DNA of 64,000 nucleotides, taken from assembly GCF_964204645.1 (NCBI RefSeq), contig NC_134027.1:21068485-21132484 (forward strand), in the 5' to 3' direction. Source of the DNA: Tubulanus polymorphus. Lineage: Eukaryota > Nemertea > Palaeonemertea > Tubulaniformes > Tubulanidae. The notes below the pieces were generated by a model. The model did no database searches, had not been told where the DNA came from, and saw only the letters and a list, made by a program, of their open reading frames with translations. Of this stretch, positions 29,401 through 40,289 are shown piece by piece. A program made the position numbers and the translations under genes. How positions within the stretch are numbered: position 1 is the stretch's first letter; every line of letters starts with the position of its first letter.

Positions 29401-32400
29401 ATGAGTTTTTTGCGTTTGAAAGTAGCGGGTACCTATCCGGAGGTCACGTGATCTAATTATAAACTCATTTTCTAATAATGATTAATCATATGATTTATAT
29501 TTCTGACAGTAGACATAAGATATTCCATTGTCAGCTGTTAGCTGAGGCTAGAAAGCAGTTTGTTCATTCTCATACCTGAAATTTAGGGGGGGTTAACAAA
29601 TAAATAGGTCACCAACTATAATCTATGCAAATAAGCTCATTTCCATAAGATATACGTCACTTTCAGTAAGAAACAATATCACCAATTTTCTAAGGGTCAT
29701 ACCCTACAAACTTTTCAATTACCATAAAGCTCTTTCTCTTACAGTTTTTACTCTATGGAGCTCCAAAGTTAGTACGGATTTTCCTACTTATAAGTTAACA
29801 ATGACAGCGATCTGAGGGTTTTTCTCAAATCACTCATGGGCACTAAAAGAGTTAAGGGGTCTTTGAACCCAATAACACACCTATCATTCGGTCATTTTAC
29901 CTGAAATGTTTATAGAGACTGTAGCTATCCGAATCATCGGTATTCAGTAAATAAATGTAACAATACAACGCCATATCTGAGAGAAATTTCATTTCAGCTG
30001 TTGACGAATCCTGCTTAATGCCTTGAAGAATATGTTGCAGATACGTCATAACTTCTTTAATATGACCATGTCTAGCGAGGCAGGCTACCCGATGACCATG
30101 AGGACACTGAAATATAACCAAACAATCCAAAAATCTTTGAATGGTAGCACATACATCGATCTACACATTGTTCCCATTGCGAGTTGCTGATGATAATTAA
30201 TCCCAAATTTTAGGCAAAACCTTTGATATGCTTAAGTCCACGTACGACAAATGAAATGCTAAAACAAAAGCGTTTTTCTGCAAAACACGTATAGACCTTC
30301 CTGGTTAAGAGCTTATACCGAAGAGAAGCTCAAGCTAGATGGTATCATTCTTCAAAATATGAGTGGATGTTAAACTACTTAACCAAAAATAAACATTCGT
30401 CATATTAGTAAGAAATTGGTAATCCTGCATGAAAATTTCTTTTGATTGGATAACTGTGACATAACTGCACATAAACTACCAACCTTAGACATTTGAAATA
30501 GTCGCACTGCAGTTTGAACACTTCCTGTCGATAAATTCAGTTCGGCAGCTTTGACAAACAGCTCATTGATGTCGAGTCCTATCATTATTCCTAACAGTTC
30601 TGCTCGTTTCAAATCCCCTCCCATACAAATATCCAGAAACAAATGTTCAGGCGCTACTCTATATTAGAAACAATAGAAAGACTATATTTACCCACCTCTT
30701 TCCAGTACAAGTTTAGAATACGGTTGCAAATGACATCTCAAAATAGATTATTTCAATGGCATTTTTAAGCAAAATGAGCTTTTAACTCGTTTTTAACTGC
30801 CACAATCAAGGTAATAAGTTGCCACTATGCTTTTTACAAATACTGGCAATGGCAGAAATGTAAACTAAACATATTTCAAAGTAGCAATGGTGGTAGAACC
30901 AGAAGTATGAGATATGTTTCAACTAACCTGGGTCTACATTCATACACTGCAGTTTGCGTAACTATCAAACATCCATCTAACACAGTGTAATTACCGAGTT
31001 TCATCTCTTCTGCGAATGGCTGAATTTTATTCGAATATTCTCGTTGATTTCGTCGGTGCCAATAGAACGGAAATGAACGTTTGTAAACATCAACAAGAAC
31101 TCGATCGGGAATACGAAATACTTGCACCGTAGAATCAGCGTTGAACCCCTGCAAACAATATTGAACATATACTCCCATAGCAATTAAGTGGTTACTTATA
31201 ACAATGTGGGCCTTCAACGATGCTAGACAATTTAGCAAAGTTTCTGATTAAGAATCCATCCAGACTACACGAAAATTAAGCATTTTCTTCAAAGTTTCTG
31301 GTGAAGGACCACCAGACAAAAAGTTTTTTGCCACTCGCATCTTCAGCCCTTTTAATCATATTGCGTTATATGTAAGTAAATTTGAAGTCATATTAGTAGA
31401 CCAAAGGCCAAGATAAAACTTATTTCAGCCACTTCAATTTACATGTTATACAATAGAAAGCAAAGACTGGAGGTGTAGCATAGTAGCAATGGGTCTTTCG
31501 CTAACTACATCAATGCAAGGTTTATTCAATTGAATTTTATAGTCGGTTGATGGTTCTTCCACATGCTAGTTCCACAAAACTGTCTTCAATTAATTTAGAC
31601 ATTTAAAATAATTGTTGTGAAATCAGGCTAGGTAGACGAGATCTACTTACAACACTTTGTTCAGCGCATGTTTCAGCCATTTGATTCGAGATGAAATTCA
31701 ACTCAATTCCATCCTTCCACTTCGAATAAAATATCAATCTGTCTGATAAAATCAGGTTATCAGCGTTGACCGGAATTTTATACACAAATAATGGTAAATG
31801 TTCAACCGTGCTGTCATAAACCTGCATCATACAGAAATAAAATGTTTTTTTAGTCTTCATCCTGTTTTCCTTTTCCAATTTGTTCATTTGAAAATTTTAC
31901 GACTTTTTGAAGGGAAAATAAGCAAATTCGAGAAGGTCGTCATGGTTATATTGATTATTATGACAAGATATAACAAGAAAATGCACAACCATCAACAGAA
32001 GGGCATCCTCACATGAGACTAAGAACACATGTTACAGTAACATAGAGAGATAATTGTCCCAGATTTTTTAATAAGCACATTAAAATTTTTAGGGCCATTA
32101 TTCAAGGTAGCCACGCATAAGAAACTGCACGCTCGTGAGCAAATCAAGTTGTTATTCTTTATTGAGCCATGTGCTATTGTACAGTGAGCAATTAGTATAC
32201 TATGAATTTATTGGTCCAAAAATGCATTCATACTATCACTACTTAGTCCATTTTATTTTGGTCCAAACCTGGAACTGACCAATTAAGAACATGCGAATCA
32301 ATGCGAATCACTCACACATTATTGTAAATTCACTAACACTAGTCCCACTAGACATAAAGGCTGGCTTATGTCGACAAGCAACACGACGCCTACCAACACA

Positions 32401-35400
32401 ACTAAGAGCAACCGCGATTCGCAGCAACTGAGGCGGACTCTCGGGATACGAGATTTCCCAGTTGCTTCCCTGCTTATGTCGGTTACGATTACTGGCAATT
32501 GCAACGACTCAGATGGTCACGTGATAAGCATTATGAGAATAAATTTGATTTATTGAGAAATATATTTCTATTAGAAAAGCTATTTCTTTAAGATCTTTAT
32601 CTTTCTGATTCTGTTTTGAATACAATGTGCTAGAGACATCATATAAAGATGGCCGCTCACACCATAATTCTACCAATTTTGCTTCTAGATCTTTGGTCCA
32701 GTCATCTGCCGTGCTGTAGGTTTGGTTTACGTTTCGAAATACTTAAATTTGAAAGTTAATGACTAATTACGAATGACGCTAACTAGCGGTCATAATTTGT
32801 ACTATGTATATGCGGTCTCTTATTGGCTGGAACCCTTGCGCTCAGTTCCGTCACGTCGCAGATGAGCTTATGTCAGTTGCGATCGAAAGCAACTGTCCGC
32901 CTACCATAGGCCGGAGTAGAACATGGGCAACTAGCCGGATACGGCTTGTGACGAGTCGGTAGGCGTCGGGTTACCGTCACAAGCCGGCTTATGTCGAACC
33001 GATAGAGCAGCAACTGGCGGCCTCTCGTAGGCCCCTAGTTGCCGCTAATCGGCGATAAACCCAGTTGCGTCGGTAGGCGTCGCGTTGCTTGTCTACATAA
33101 GCCAGCCTTAACACTGATTAACAGGCAATTCAAGCGAAGTTTCTATTCACGCACACAGAAATAGCCCATTCTAAAATCTACAATGGACCTGGATCGTTCC
33201 TTTTGGTCAATCTGCTAGAATGTACTTTTCACTAGCATGAAGGCTTGGTCCATTCTAAATTGGAAAGGTTGGTCCATTCTAAATTGGAAAGGAACAAATT
33301 TAGTTAAATAATGAAGTGTCCTATATGGTACCTTGTAGGACAATTGCCCCCCGGACAACTGCCCCTGGACAATTGCCCCCCCCGAATAAGATCCTTTTTG
33401 ATTTGTATTAATACCATCTAAATTATAAATTATTGAATATAGATTTATAAGATATAGAATTACTGATGTTGAGTTCAGATCAAAAACTTTAAATCAGTCC
33501 TCGTGTAATTATAATTCACTTACCGAATTAAAGGAAACTTAATAAGTCCACTTATTAGTGCATTAGTTAACGTTGGCTGATTTATTGGAATTAGTTTTAG
33601 TGTTACTTTAGCCAATCAAAAACTTTAAAGCAGTCCTAGAGTAATTAGCTAGAATAAGTTCACTTCACTTAGTCTAATTACTTTGAAATAAATATCTGTG
33701 TTAGGATTTACTTTAGTATCTACTTTAAGATTAAAAAGATTTAATTTGGGGGGAATTGTCCAGGGGGCAATTGTCCGGGGGGGATGGGCAGTTGTCCTGA
33801 TACCACCTTGTAGATATGAGTACATTTACTCTTCAGTTACTGCTCACTCCAGGATTTAAGTAATTGAAAATTACCAAAATTGTATGCATTTGACTGTGGG
33901 ATTGGGTCCAAGAGAATATAACCATTAAGATGGTGACAATGAGATAGCATGGATAGATCTTCATAAATTTGGAAATAATGGAATAGTTGAGTGCCTAGAA
34001 ATCTAATAAGCAGTCTACAATAGCTGAAACCCATCATTAAAAATGTTATTCGAGGGCTGCTAAGTATTGGGAAAGAACTAATTTCATCTCCAAAACTGGG
34101 TCCTGAAGTTTTCAAATCTATGATTTTTTTTCAAAAACAATCAAACACATTGATATCGTATCAACGAAAACTTACCTGGAACGTTCCCCGCGATTTGTCG
34201 AAAGCCGAGATGAAATGTCGACCACGTGAATACTGCGGTTTTAACTGAACGGACACCGGGAACTGATAGAATTTCAATGGTTGTATTTGCGATTCGTCTT
34301 TATCAGCAGACGAAAGAGGAGTTGGATTCACTGGAATTTAAAACAAGACACTTTTAAAAATCTATTTGCTCCAATAAATCCAGGTTGCCATTTCAACTCG
34401 ACTCAATTTGTCTATATTCACATATTCAACACCCAGAATGAAATAACCTATTTTATCACAGCTGTGAAACTAGGTCCATGAATGGAAGATGTCAATCAAC
34501 ATAAGGTATTGTCACAAGCCTTCTGCTACTAAAATATTAACTTTGCCACCCACGAAAAGAATTCTCAAGAATTTCATCAATTCACGAGGTCATCAGTAAA
34601 GCCCGGCGCACACGGGCGACAGTTTCGAGCAATTCTCGAGTAACCGCCCGAATTGCTCGGCGTCGAATGAAAAAATCGCTCGTCTGCGGCAAGGGGCAAC
34701 AGCGATTGCTCGTTGTCGAAAGGAATTGCTCCGTGTCGCCCAATATCAAACATGTTTGATATTGGGCGACGGAAAATTGCTTGTCGCCGAGAAATTGCTC
34801 GGCGATCGCTCGGGAGTTGCCCGTGTGCGGTAGCTAGAGACACCAAGCGACAAGCGACTCATCAACTAGCCAATGAGAGAGCGAATAATTATCATGTGAT
34901 TTAACCAAATTCGGCACCAGTCGAGGCTGTAGCGTGGCCATCTTGACAAGTCACATGATACAGATGTTTGCCGGGAAAGATAATCGCTTGTCCGTCTCCA
35001 GTGGTAGCACATGGGCGACACCAAGCGATCGATTGCTCAACGGTTGCTTGCAAATCGGTCACAGCAACAGGCGACTAAAAATTGCCTCGTGCGCGCCAGG
35101 CTTAAGATACTGTGCTTCAAATAGGTTTTATCTATTTTCAGCTCTTTTGTTCTAGAAAACTTCAAATTACAATAGATCAGCAGTAAGCTATTTTGTGACA
35201 CTACATGGAGGAAGTTGCCTATGAATTTTCTTTATTCTCCCGTTTGGCTTTCAATAATAGAAAAATCTAAAAAATATGAAGACACAAAGCAAGTACAAAT
35301 CATATAACCTGGTGGAGTTTTTTCAGCAATAATGTTCCAGTTAGGTAAACTGTTACTCGTAATCTGATCAAATCCTAAAGTTTCCAATTCGCTGTCCAAC

Positions 35401-38400
35401 TGCCATACATGTTCCTGATCCTTCTTCTCCAGTAACAGTCTCCACTGTTTGCCACCACGGCCTGTAATCTAAACAGATTAATATCTACCGATGAAAACAC
35501 TTTAACTGCAGCCCCTTGAAAATATATCAAATATCTGCAAAGTTGGAAGCATAAATCGAAAAGGTAAAAATGCCAATTCTAATATGATCAGTTTATGCAT
35601 TTAAAGGCAGGCATGGATCGCCACAATTCAGTATCTACGTATGCATAGGAGCTGGAAACATGGATCTCCACAAATCAGTATCTACGTATGGACGGGAGCT
35701 GGATGGAGTCAATATCTCATTCGATTACTATAGAGACTCGAAGCATTCGAGATACTTACAAGTGCGTAACTAAGGGAATGTGTATCATCTATCACTACTT
35801 GTATATGCTGTATTACGCCATGTACTGAAACTTTTTTCATTGTTTTACCAGTCAACAAATTCACAAATACCAGCTCCCCTTTCTGAAAATAGCAATTCAC
35901 GATTTTTTTAGTGTGTCTATTGATAGTAGTGTACGCAGTCAAAAAGAAGTTCCAGTTTCAATTGCTAGGAGGGCTCAGACAGAACCAATTCATAAATTGA
36001 TAACTACCACATTGGAGCTTGCAAAGAACCACAGAAACTATTGCCACTGCCAGAATCATTAGGCTTTGAAATACCTACGAGCAATTATCTAACAGGAGGT
36101 CAGGAAGCTCGCCCTATATCTCTGTACATAAGATCAGTAACGCTGTCAATCAAACTGTTGGCGTTGGGCTAATTGATGAGGCTATTGCTAGCCTATTGTT
36201 CGGATTTTTGGGTGTGATGTATTCACCTCGACAGACATGGATAAAATAAGCCAGGCTATAGAATAACATCAAAATTCATATATGTACAAATTACAAAATA
36301 AAGTATTTCATGGTCCAAGAAGTAATTTTCATCTTTTATAATAGTATAATGGAGGTAACTTCTCTTTCATATTTTCAATGTAATATTTTCGGTATATTTC
36401 TGTTTTAATTTTTGAGATTTTCTCAAAACTGCATGTTTTATTCACAGGAACCGTCAGGAACATACAAAATATGTGATTTATAAAATATATTTATTGCAGA
36501 ACGTACTAAAAATCTCAGGAGATGCAATGATATCGTAAAAATCTTAATTATCAACTGATTCTCAAAATTTTTTCACCGAGCTGTGGATTTCGTAAGCGCG
36601 GTCATTATGGTGCCATATACGCATGCCTCAGTTGGCTACGTCATCTTAAAGCTACCTCTATGGATTGCTTTTAGAATCAACGCACAGCGCTGCTATCCAG
36701 CGATGTTGAATCCAACACACCCCTGACTGTATGATTGAGAGCATTACTGATCGTACCAGTGTGTAGTACACTGATATAGGGCGAGCTTCCTCCTGTTAGA
36801 TAATTGCTCATAGGAAATACTATACAATTCAAACTTCAGGGATGGACAGCTCAGAGAAGAACTATTTCAAAGTGTTAAACCAGCATTTCTAGCAATGAGA
36901 TCAAGTACCTCAAAACTTATTTACCTTAGTACCAATAATACTGATTTCATCAGCTTCCAGTGTATGCCACCAGGTTATTGCTGTTACTGACCCTTCAAAA
37001 ATAGTGAAAAAATAATGAGTCCAGTAGTTACAAGAATAGGTCTATATATTGCACCATATTGCACTGAGGAAACGTATTGCTCAACAGCGATTGCGTTTTC
37101 AGAATAGCATCTCGGCCTTTGAATAAACAAAAACTAAGTTTTCACGATTGACATTCTTAGCCGGAGTACAAGACATAAGTTCCTGCAGCCACCCTTTGAA
37201 GTCGGCATATAAGGAAATCTTCGCTCCTGGCCATATTGGATACATGCATGAAAACTAAAATATGTTATCAATTGTTATCAAACTGTGTTTAATTTCAGAA
37301 TTCTATTACTAGGAACCGATCATCGTAAACTTTGGCATCATACATGAACAGTTAGAGAATTAACCATGCTCTGATAAAACATCAAGGGCCAGTTGCCCGA
37401 AAGTGGCTTAAATAACCTGGGACCATCCATGAGTATGTACTGTCTAAGCATGCAACTTTTTAAAGGCTCTACCTTCTGTTTGCATGATATTCCAGTGCCT
37501 TACAGGGTCAACAGTCAGTACCAAACATTCGCTTGATTACGATCTGGTATTTGTTCACTTTTAACAGGTACCATGTAGTTTACATGTTTTCAGTTAAGAA
37601 GTCAGCATGCATGGATGCCCCGATTAGATAAATATTACAGTAACAATGCAGTTTTTACTGTCACCATGTCAGTACTACAAGGTAACTTTACTTGACTTTT
37701 GAGAATATAGCCCCACAGACAGTTGACTTTGTACTGACCGATCTTGTCCTCTATTTCGATGATTGTTGCATCATTCAACCGCCAAATTGGTTCAACTCGG
37801 GCTTTCGGATCCTGATAATATATGGATATATTGAAGACATCAATTTCAATCGAATAATAATTTGTAACAGAAAGTAATAACCACAAGCACAAAACAATAT
37901 CAGTTCCATTCAGTAACCGAGGGTCAGTTGCTTAAGTCACCAGGTAAATCACTATATTACCTGAGATGCCTCCATTTTCAATCCGAAATTAGTTTGTATG
38001 TCCAGTTCAATTTACTACTGGTAATTGTAAGTTATAATTTAGATAATTTAGCAGATATCTCTATATCTTTTCAATAGAACTGAAACAAGTTTTCATTCGA
38101 ATTCCATTGATACAAATGAGCCCTGGATTTCACCAAAAGTCAATGAAAAAGTTTTGTCCAGATAATCCAACATACCATGATAGCTTGGAAGGGCAAAATA
38201 TAAAGTATGGCTTTCTTGGACGTGCAAAGCAACCATTTGCCTTGAATGTTGAAACACATAGCAACAATCGGTTTGTTCATCCACGGTAGATATCTAATAG
38301 CTGGCACTTGACTGTGATTAGGCGAATTACGAAATACCAAAACATCTGAAAGAAAACATTGATTCAATATTTGTTCGCATATTGTTCTGTCTATGCGTGT

Positions 38401-39646
38401 ATCATCATATTCCGATTTCATTCACTTTATGTATGGCAAGTGAAAACTTTGAGTGAGCTTTTATTTCATTGCGCCATACAATACGAAAATAACATGGGAA
38501 ATGATATGCAATAAAATATCAACATAAATACAAGACTACAAAGGAAAAAGAATGATGAACATACAGTAAAATAATGAATGCTATCCAAGTTGGATTGTAT
38601 ATTATAGCACATAGCGCATAGAGGAGTAGAATAGCCGAACTCAAACATAGAGAAAAGATAAGGACCCACAATGAACAAAAAATACCTGCGAGACATGTGT
38701 CCTCTGTTTCTGATTTTCAATTTTTGAATGAATTTCCATTTAAATTTGTATACAGTCAACTCCACTTGACTTGTATCTTTAGGGACCGGTGATTGTTATA
38801 CGGATTAAGTGAAATACGAGTTAGATGACTTTCAATTTTCCCACATCCCCAAAGCGGTCATACAACCCATATTATGGTGTTTAAATTATAATAAAGCCTG
38901 GATTGATTTTAAAAATACTTAGTTATTGAAAATAAACTGCGTTATACACATACATTGTACTGTATTGGTTATTGAAGATAAACCAAAAATCCTCAAAAGC
39001 ATGAAGCAGAGAATGACTCATGAAGTGCTGTGGTTTTGGATACAGCAGCACGGATTAATTGGTTTGATTACCATGTCATTTCAGTAAATGGATCAAAAAT
39101 CAATATAATTAATTATTCATTAAAGGTTTGAACTGAAAAAATCCGGACTTGCCAACCTCTATGAAATGGGCTAAATTAGCAGTAAATCATCCCAGAATAA
39201 AGCAGAGTCAACTGTATAGTGGCGGGTTTTGTATCATATTACTTTTCACTGCATCTACCCTGCTATGTGGCATGTAATCCAACCACCTTTAATGCGTGCA
39301 CGGGCAAAGGGCAGCTTAGTGAAACTAGTTCACACAGCATTTTTATCTAGTGCAGAGCCATTGCAATAGGCAGCCACTGCAAGAAATTTCTTTTTTCTTT
39401 CCATTTTCACGTCACTGGTATAGTTCAAGGCCAATATGTTTTTATCACGTAAGTTAAAGGGTTAAACGGAAACAATGCATAAATCTTACTATTAGACATT
39501 GATAATGCGAGCTGACTGCTTTCACCATATTCCGAGAACGCCGATAACAATACGCAATATTTGCCATCTTCACTCAGGGCACCACCACGGTTTTTTGTGT
39601 TGAATGTAATGATTCTGGACAATTCGAACAAAGGAAACGCAGGCAT
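11604..39646 (-). CDS. Large propeller / helical / RCC1 / zinc-module protein, 29 exons
   Basis: About 1,600 codons in 29 exons from ATG at 39646 (MPAFPLFELS, A at -3) to TAG at 11604-11606. Twenty-seven of 28 junctions join in frame; the exon 4 to 5 junction is unresolved. Order of domains: WD-like beta-propeller (residues about 1-470), helical region (about 470-850), seven RCC1 repeats (about 855-1275), helical tail and a terminal Cys/His module (about 1530-1610) with TCGH and CPRC pairs. Propeller, solenoid and terminal zinc module recall membrane-tethering proteins such as Vps8 and Vps41, while RCC1 propellers bind GTPases, membranes or chromatin; function here is inference. I recognise no characterised orthologue. 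Introns hold a GPCR and several MITEs. Confidence 0.85.
12350..12480 (-). repeat. Possible tRNA-derived SINE fragment
   Basis: The minus strand contains GGTTCGAATCC (12419-12409), a perfect match to the RNA polymerase III B box. A TGGC-containing A-box-like stretch lies upstream (about 12443-12462), but no cloverleaf can be drawn. It lies in the last intron of the large gene. Read as a degraded SINE or tRNA pseudogene rather than a tRNA gene. Confidence 0.3.
15363..22936 (-). CDS. Large gene, exons 18-24: seven-blade RCC1 propeller
   Basis: Exons: 22664-22936, 20924-21078, 19572-19719, 18718-18852, 17832-18011, 15922-16155, 15363-15509. Seven RCC1-type units can be read, several spanning splice junctions: CGYSHSALITNGDLFMWG, CGNQHTLALTQQGLYGWG, CGQYHNIILTSKHRVYTWGW, AGYAHSVILTEQGTVYGFG, TQYFTTYALCSDGRTLYTWG, CGTAHTLLVTDSGFVYVYG and CGSYHSLIQNDSDTWAFG. 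Each is followed by the usual GQLGxG-like turn (GRLGHG, GQVGVG, GQLGHG, GELGMG, GQLGTG, SQLGLS; absent in one). Seven units is the full blade number of an RCC1 fold. Unit 5 carries a longer inserted loop. Confidence 0.9.
17430..17710. repeat. Dispersed repeat shared with 41230-41470
   Basis: Intronic sequence sharing ordered words with 41230-41470, for example 'ggaagctacaggtctt' here against 'ggaagctacaggactt', and 'ccaatcacaaatt'-like text before it. Probably the untranslated part of an old retroelement. No coding frame. Confidence 0.45.
19787..20522. mobile_element. PIF/Harbinger-type MITE, GACCGGTC family
   Basis: A 736-bp element in an intron of the large gene, with ends AGCCGCGTTCACACGAC and GTCGTGTGAACGCGCCT and flanking AAG on both sides (19784-19786, 20523-20525). 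Subterminal zones repeat the words TTTAGACCGG, GGTCCGGTC and CCAAATTT in changing order and orientation. The centre (about 19890-20260) is unique and non-coding. The duplication AAG is not the usual TWA, so the superfamily is probable rather than certain. Confidence 0.7.
22010..22235. repeat. Tandem duplication with GTCAACCAGCG words
   Basis: Two units of about 115 bp share 'ttggcgacaacattgc', 'ccgtcaaccagcgg' and 'tatgcactct'. Intronic in the large gene. Open frames through it arise from the repeat and show no protein family. Confidence 0.5.
23035..31821 (-). CDS. Large gene, exons 9-17: end of propeller and helical middle region
   Basis: Exons: 31651-31821, 30928-31148, 30484-30658, 29901-30106, 25631-25727, 25039-25165, 24655-24865, 24023-24098, 23035-23178. 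The first two finish the propeller (LPLFVYKIPVNADNLILSD; VQVFRIPDRVLVDVYKRSF). Later exons are helical and solenoid-like, e.g. GSVQTAVRLFQMSK, ARHGHIKEVMTYLQHIL, EEMALELLFQHGMVNELFEL and ELIVPLFHQLSSMSESNLI, similar in style to the alpha-solenoids of vesicle-tethering proteins. Exons 16-17 are Ser/Glu-rich and probably a linker before the RCC1 block. The 4.2-kb intron between exons 12 and 13 contains the GPCR. Confidence 0.8.
23504..23600. repeat. Dispersed repeat, partner of 6131-6245
   Basis: Shares 'gttcacattgccagc', 'cattcctgtatgccagag' and 'gaataggaag' with NEDD8 intron 4. It also contains 'aattatctaacag', a word found in the termini of the element at 36074-36814. Confidence 0.4.
23766..23957. 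mobile_element. pogo-like MITE, AGACTCC family, copy 3
   Basis: Left end TAGACTCCATTTACCCC, right end GCAAGCAGAGTCTACTG. Related to 7212-7394 and 9709-9876. Intronic and non-coding. Confidence 0.5.
24243..24495. other. G-depleted, C-rich intronic tract
   Basis: About 250 bp in which G is almost absent from the plus strand (for instance one G in 24301-24360) and C-runs recur as ccctc, cctaa and accc. The transcribed strand of the host gene is therefore G-rich, with GGGAGGGG-type runs. No coding frame. Probably a decayed C-rich minisatellite, and a candidate RNA G-quadruplex region in the pre-mRNA. Confidence 0.5.
26673..27600 (-). pseudogene. Class A (rhodopsin-like) GPCR, intronless, one frameshift
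   Basis: Two abutting frames together give a whole receptor of about 305 residues. Frame 1 starts at ATG 27600, has an N-terminal NLT glycosylation site, TM1 ending GAFGNSATFLMMISRRFRNL, then a stop near 27406. Frame 2 resumes with TM2 (LAVSDSMF) and runs to TGA at 26673. TM3 ends SLERVAV, with ER in place of the DRY core; TM6 carries FAMFTLP and TM7 NFYIYIL in place of NPxxY. A single-base indel near 27405-27412, just before the TM2 'NYLI-LAVSD' motif, separates the frames. It resembles invertebrate neuropeptide (FMRFamide-type) orphan receptors. Same strand as, and inside an intron of, the large gene. Either a recent pseudogene or an assembly error. Confidence 0.8.
28300..28810. other. Unidentified GC-richer intronic patch
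   Basis: Less AT-rich than its surroundings, with an 82-codon minus frame (28319-28567) that has no recognisable domain and cannot be joined in phase to exons 12 or 13 of the large gene. Possibly an old retroelement fragment. Confidence 0.25.
32358..33108. mobile_element. PIF/Harbinger-type MITE, GCTGGCTTATGT family
   Basis: A 751-bp element with termini AGGCTGGCTTATGT and ACATAAGCCAGCCT, extended by CGACAAGCAAC/GTTGCTTGTC and by GACGCCTACC/GGTAGGCGTC, and flanked by perfect TAA (32355-32357, 33109-33111). Subterminal blocks repeat the words GCAACTG, CTTATGTCG and GTAGGC in both orientations. The middle (about 32550-32800) is unique and non-coding. Intronic in the large gene. Confidence 0.82.
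33247..33293. repeat. Short tandem duplication (about 24 bp x 2)
   Basis: The unit 'ttggtccattctaaattgg' plus 'aaagg' is present twice in a row. Nearby sequence (33180-33240) has further 'tggtc' words. Confidence 0.6.
33338..33797. mobile_element. MITE with GGACAATTGCCCC ends
   Basis: Left part GGACAATTGCCCCCC-GGACAACTGCCCC-TGGACAATTGCCCCCC and right part GGGGAATTGTCC-AGGGGGCAATTGTCC-GGGGGG-GCAGTTGTCC are inverted arrays of the same 14-15-bp word. The middle is AT-rich and non-coding. Intronic in the large gene. Confidence 0.7.
34176..39646 (-). CDS. Large gene, exons 1-8: WD-like propeller part
   Basis: Exons, 5' to 3': 39490-39646, 38176-38345, 37692-37811, 37254 to 37086 or 37170, 36925-36992, 35760-35882, 35309-35468, 34176-34330. 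The translation shows blade-like strings such as VLVFRNSPNHSQVPAIRYLP, SVTAITWWHTLEADEISIIG and KGELVFVNLLTGK. Exon 4 reads openly from its acceptor at 37254 (YPIWPGAKISLYADFKGW) to a TGA at 37099-37101. A phase-1 donor is needed to join exon 5: either GTTGAG just below 37086, which includes the TGA, or a weak GTACTC just below 37170, which drops 28 codons. All other junctions are phase-consistent. Confidence 0.8.
34600..35102. mobile_element. PIF/Harbinger-type MITE, ATTGCTCG family
   Basis: A 503-bp element with termini AGCCCGGCGCACACGGGC and GCCTCGTGCGCGCCAGGCT, flanked by perfect TAA (34597-34599, 35103-35105). The interior is made of permuted words such as AATTGCTCG, TCGCC and GGGCGAC, with a perfect palindrome ATATCAAACATGTTTGATAT at about 34742-34761. 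Intronic in the large gene and non-coding. Confidence 0.8.
35608..35705. repeat. Tandem duplication, about 48 bp x 2
   Basis: The unit, with words 'catggatc', 'cagtatctacgtatg' and 'ggagctgga', occurs twice in a row in the intron just below exon 6 of the large gene. Confidence 0.7.
36074..36814. mobile_element. Long-TIR MITE, GAGCAATTATCTAACAGGAGG family
   Basis: A 741-bp element. Left CCTACGAGCAATTATC... and right ...GATAATTGCTCATAGG are inverted for about 50 bp, including AAGCTCGCCCTATATC and GATCAGTAA. AAATA flanks both ends (36069-36073, 36815-36819). No coding frame. Intronic, between exons 5 and 6 of the large gene. Confidence 0.75.
38753..39214. mobile_element. pogo/Tigger-like MITE
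   Basis: Left TA-CAGTCAACTCC and right GAGTCAACTG-TA, with TA duplicated at both ends. About 460 bp between exons 1 and 2 of the large gene. AT-rich and non-coding. Confidence 0.6.
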
Positions 39647-40289
39647 TTTCACCACTCTTCAAGGGTATTACCCGAAAAGACACAAAATCTACAACATAAA
39701 ACGGATTATGATATATATCATTAAGTCAACCCTCAATAATCTGCTATCTGAATCCGCCACCCTCAATTTTCCTCCCAAACTTTGAATTCCTGCTTCCAAA
39801 TTTCATTCATTGTCAAATAGTATGACGTTCAGTCATCACCCACCCTCGATTATCCACCAATGAGAAGACTGTAGCAGGTAAGAAGGTGAGCAATGGCAGT
39901 TGGTAACATTGTACAAGAGCCTCGAGCTGTCCATCATAGATTACGCACCTCCAATCACTCAAGGTTTCAGCATAGGCTGTAACCGTGGCAAAGTCACTGC
40001 AGAACAGCAGTCATCCTCTGCACGACAAGGTTAGGGACGGATTCCTGAAGTCCATGGAACAATCTGCACCATCCCAGTGCCACAACCTGCAACCACACCA
40101 GCCAAAAAAGTCTCAGCATAGGCTTAACCCATGGGTAGCTGCCTGATAATCTCTGCAGCCAACCACCTACCTGGGTATCCAGCGAAATACATGAGGAAGA
40201 CGCACACTTCACCACTATTTTTGGCAGGGAGTGCAGAGAATGGCCAGAAGCAATGGCAAACGCCCTGTGTAACCACCTGTTCTGGGAGT

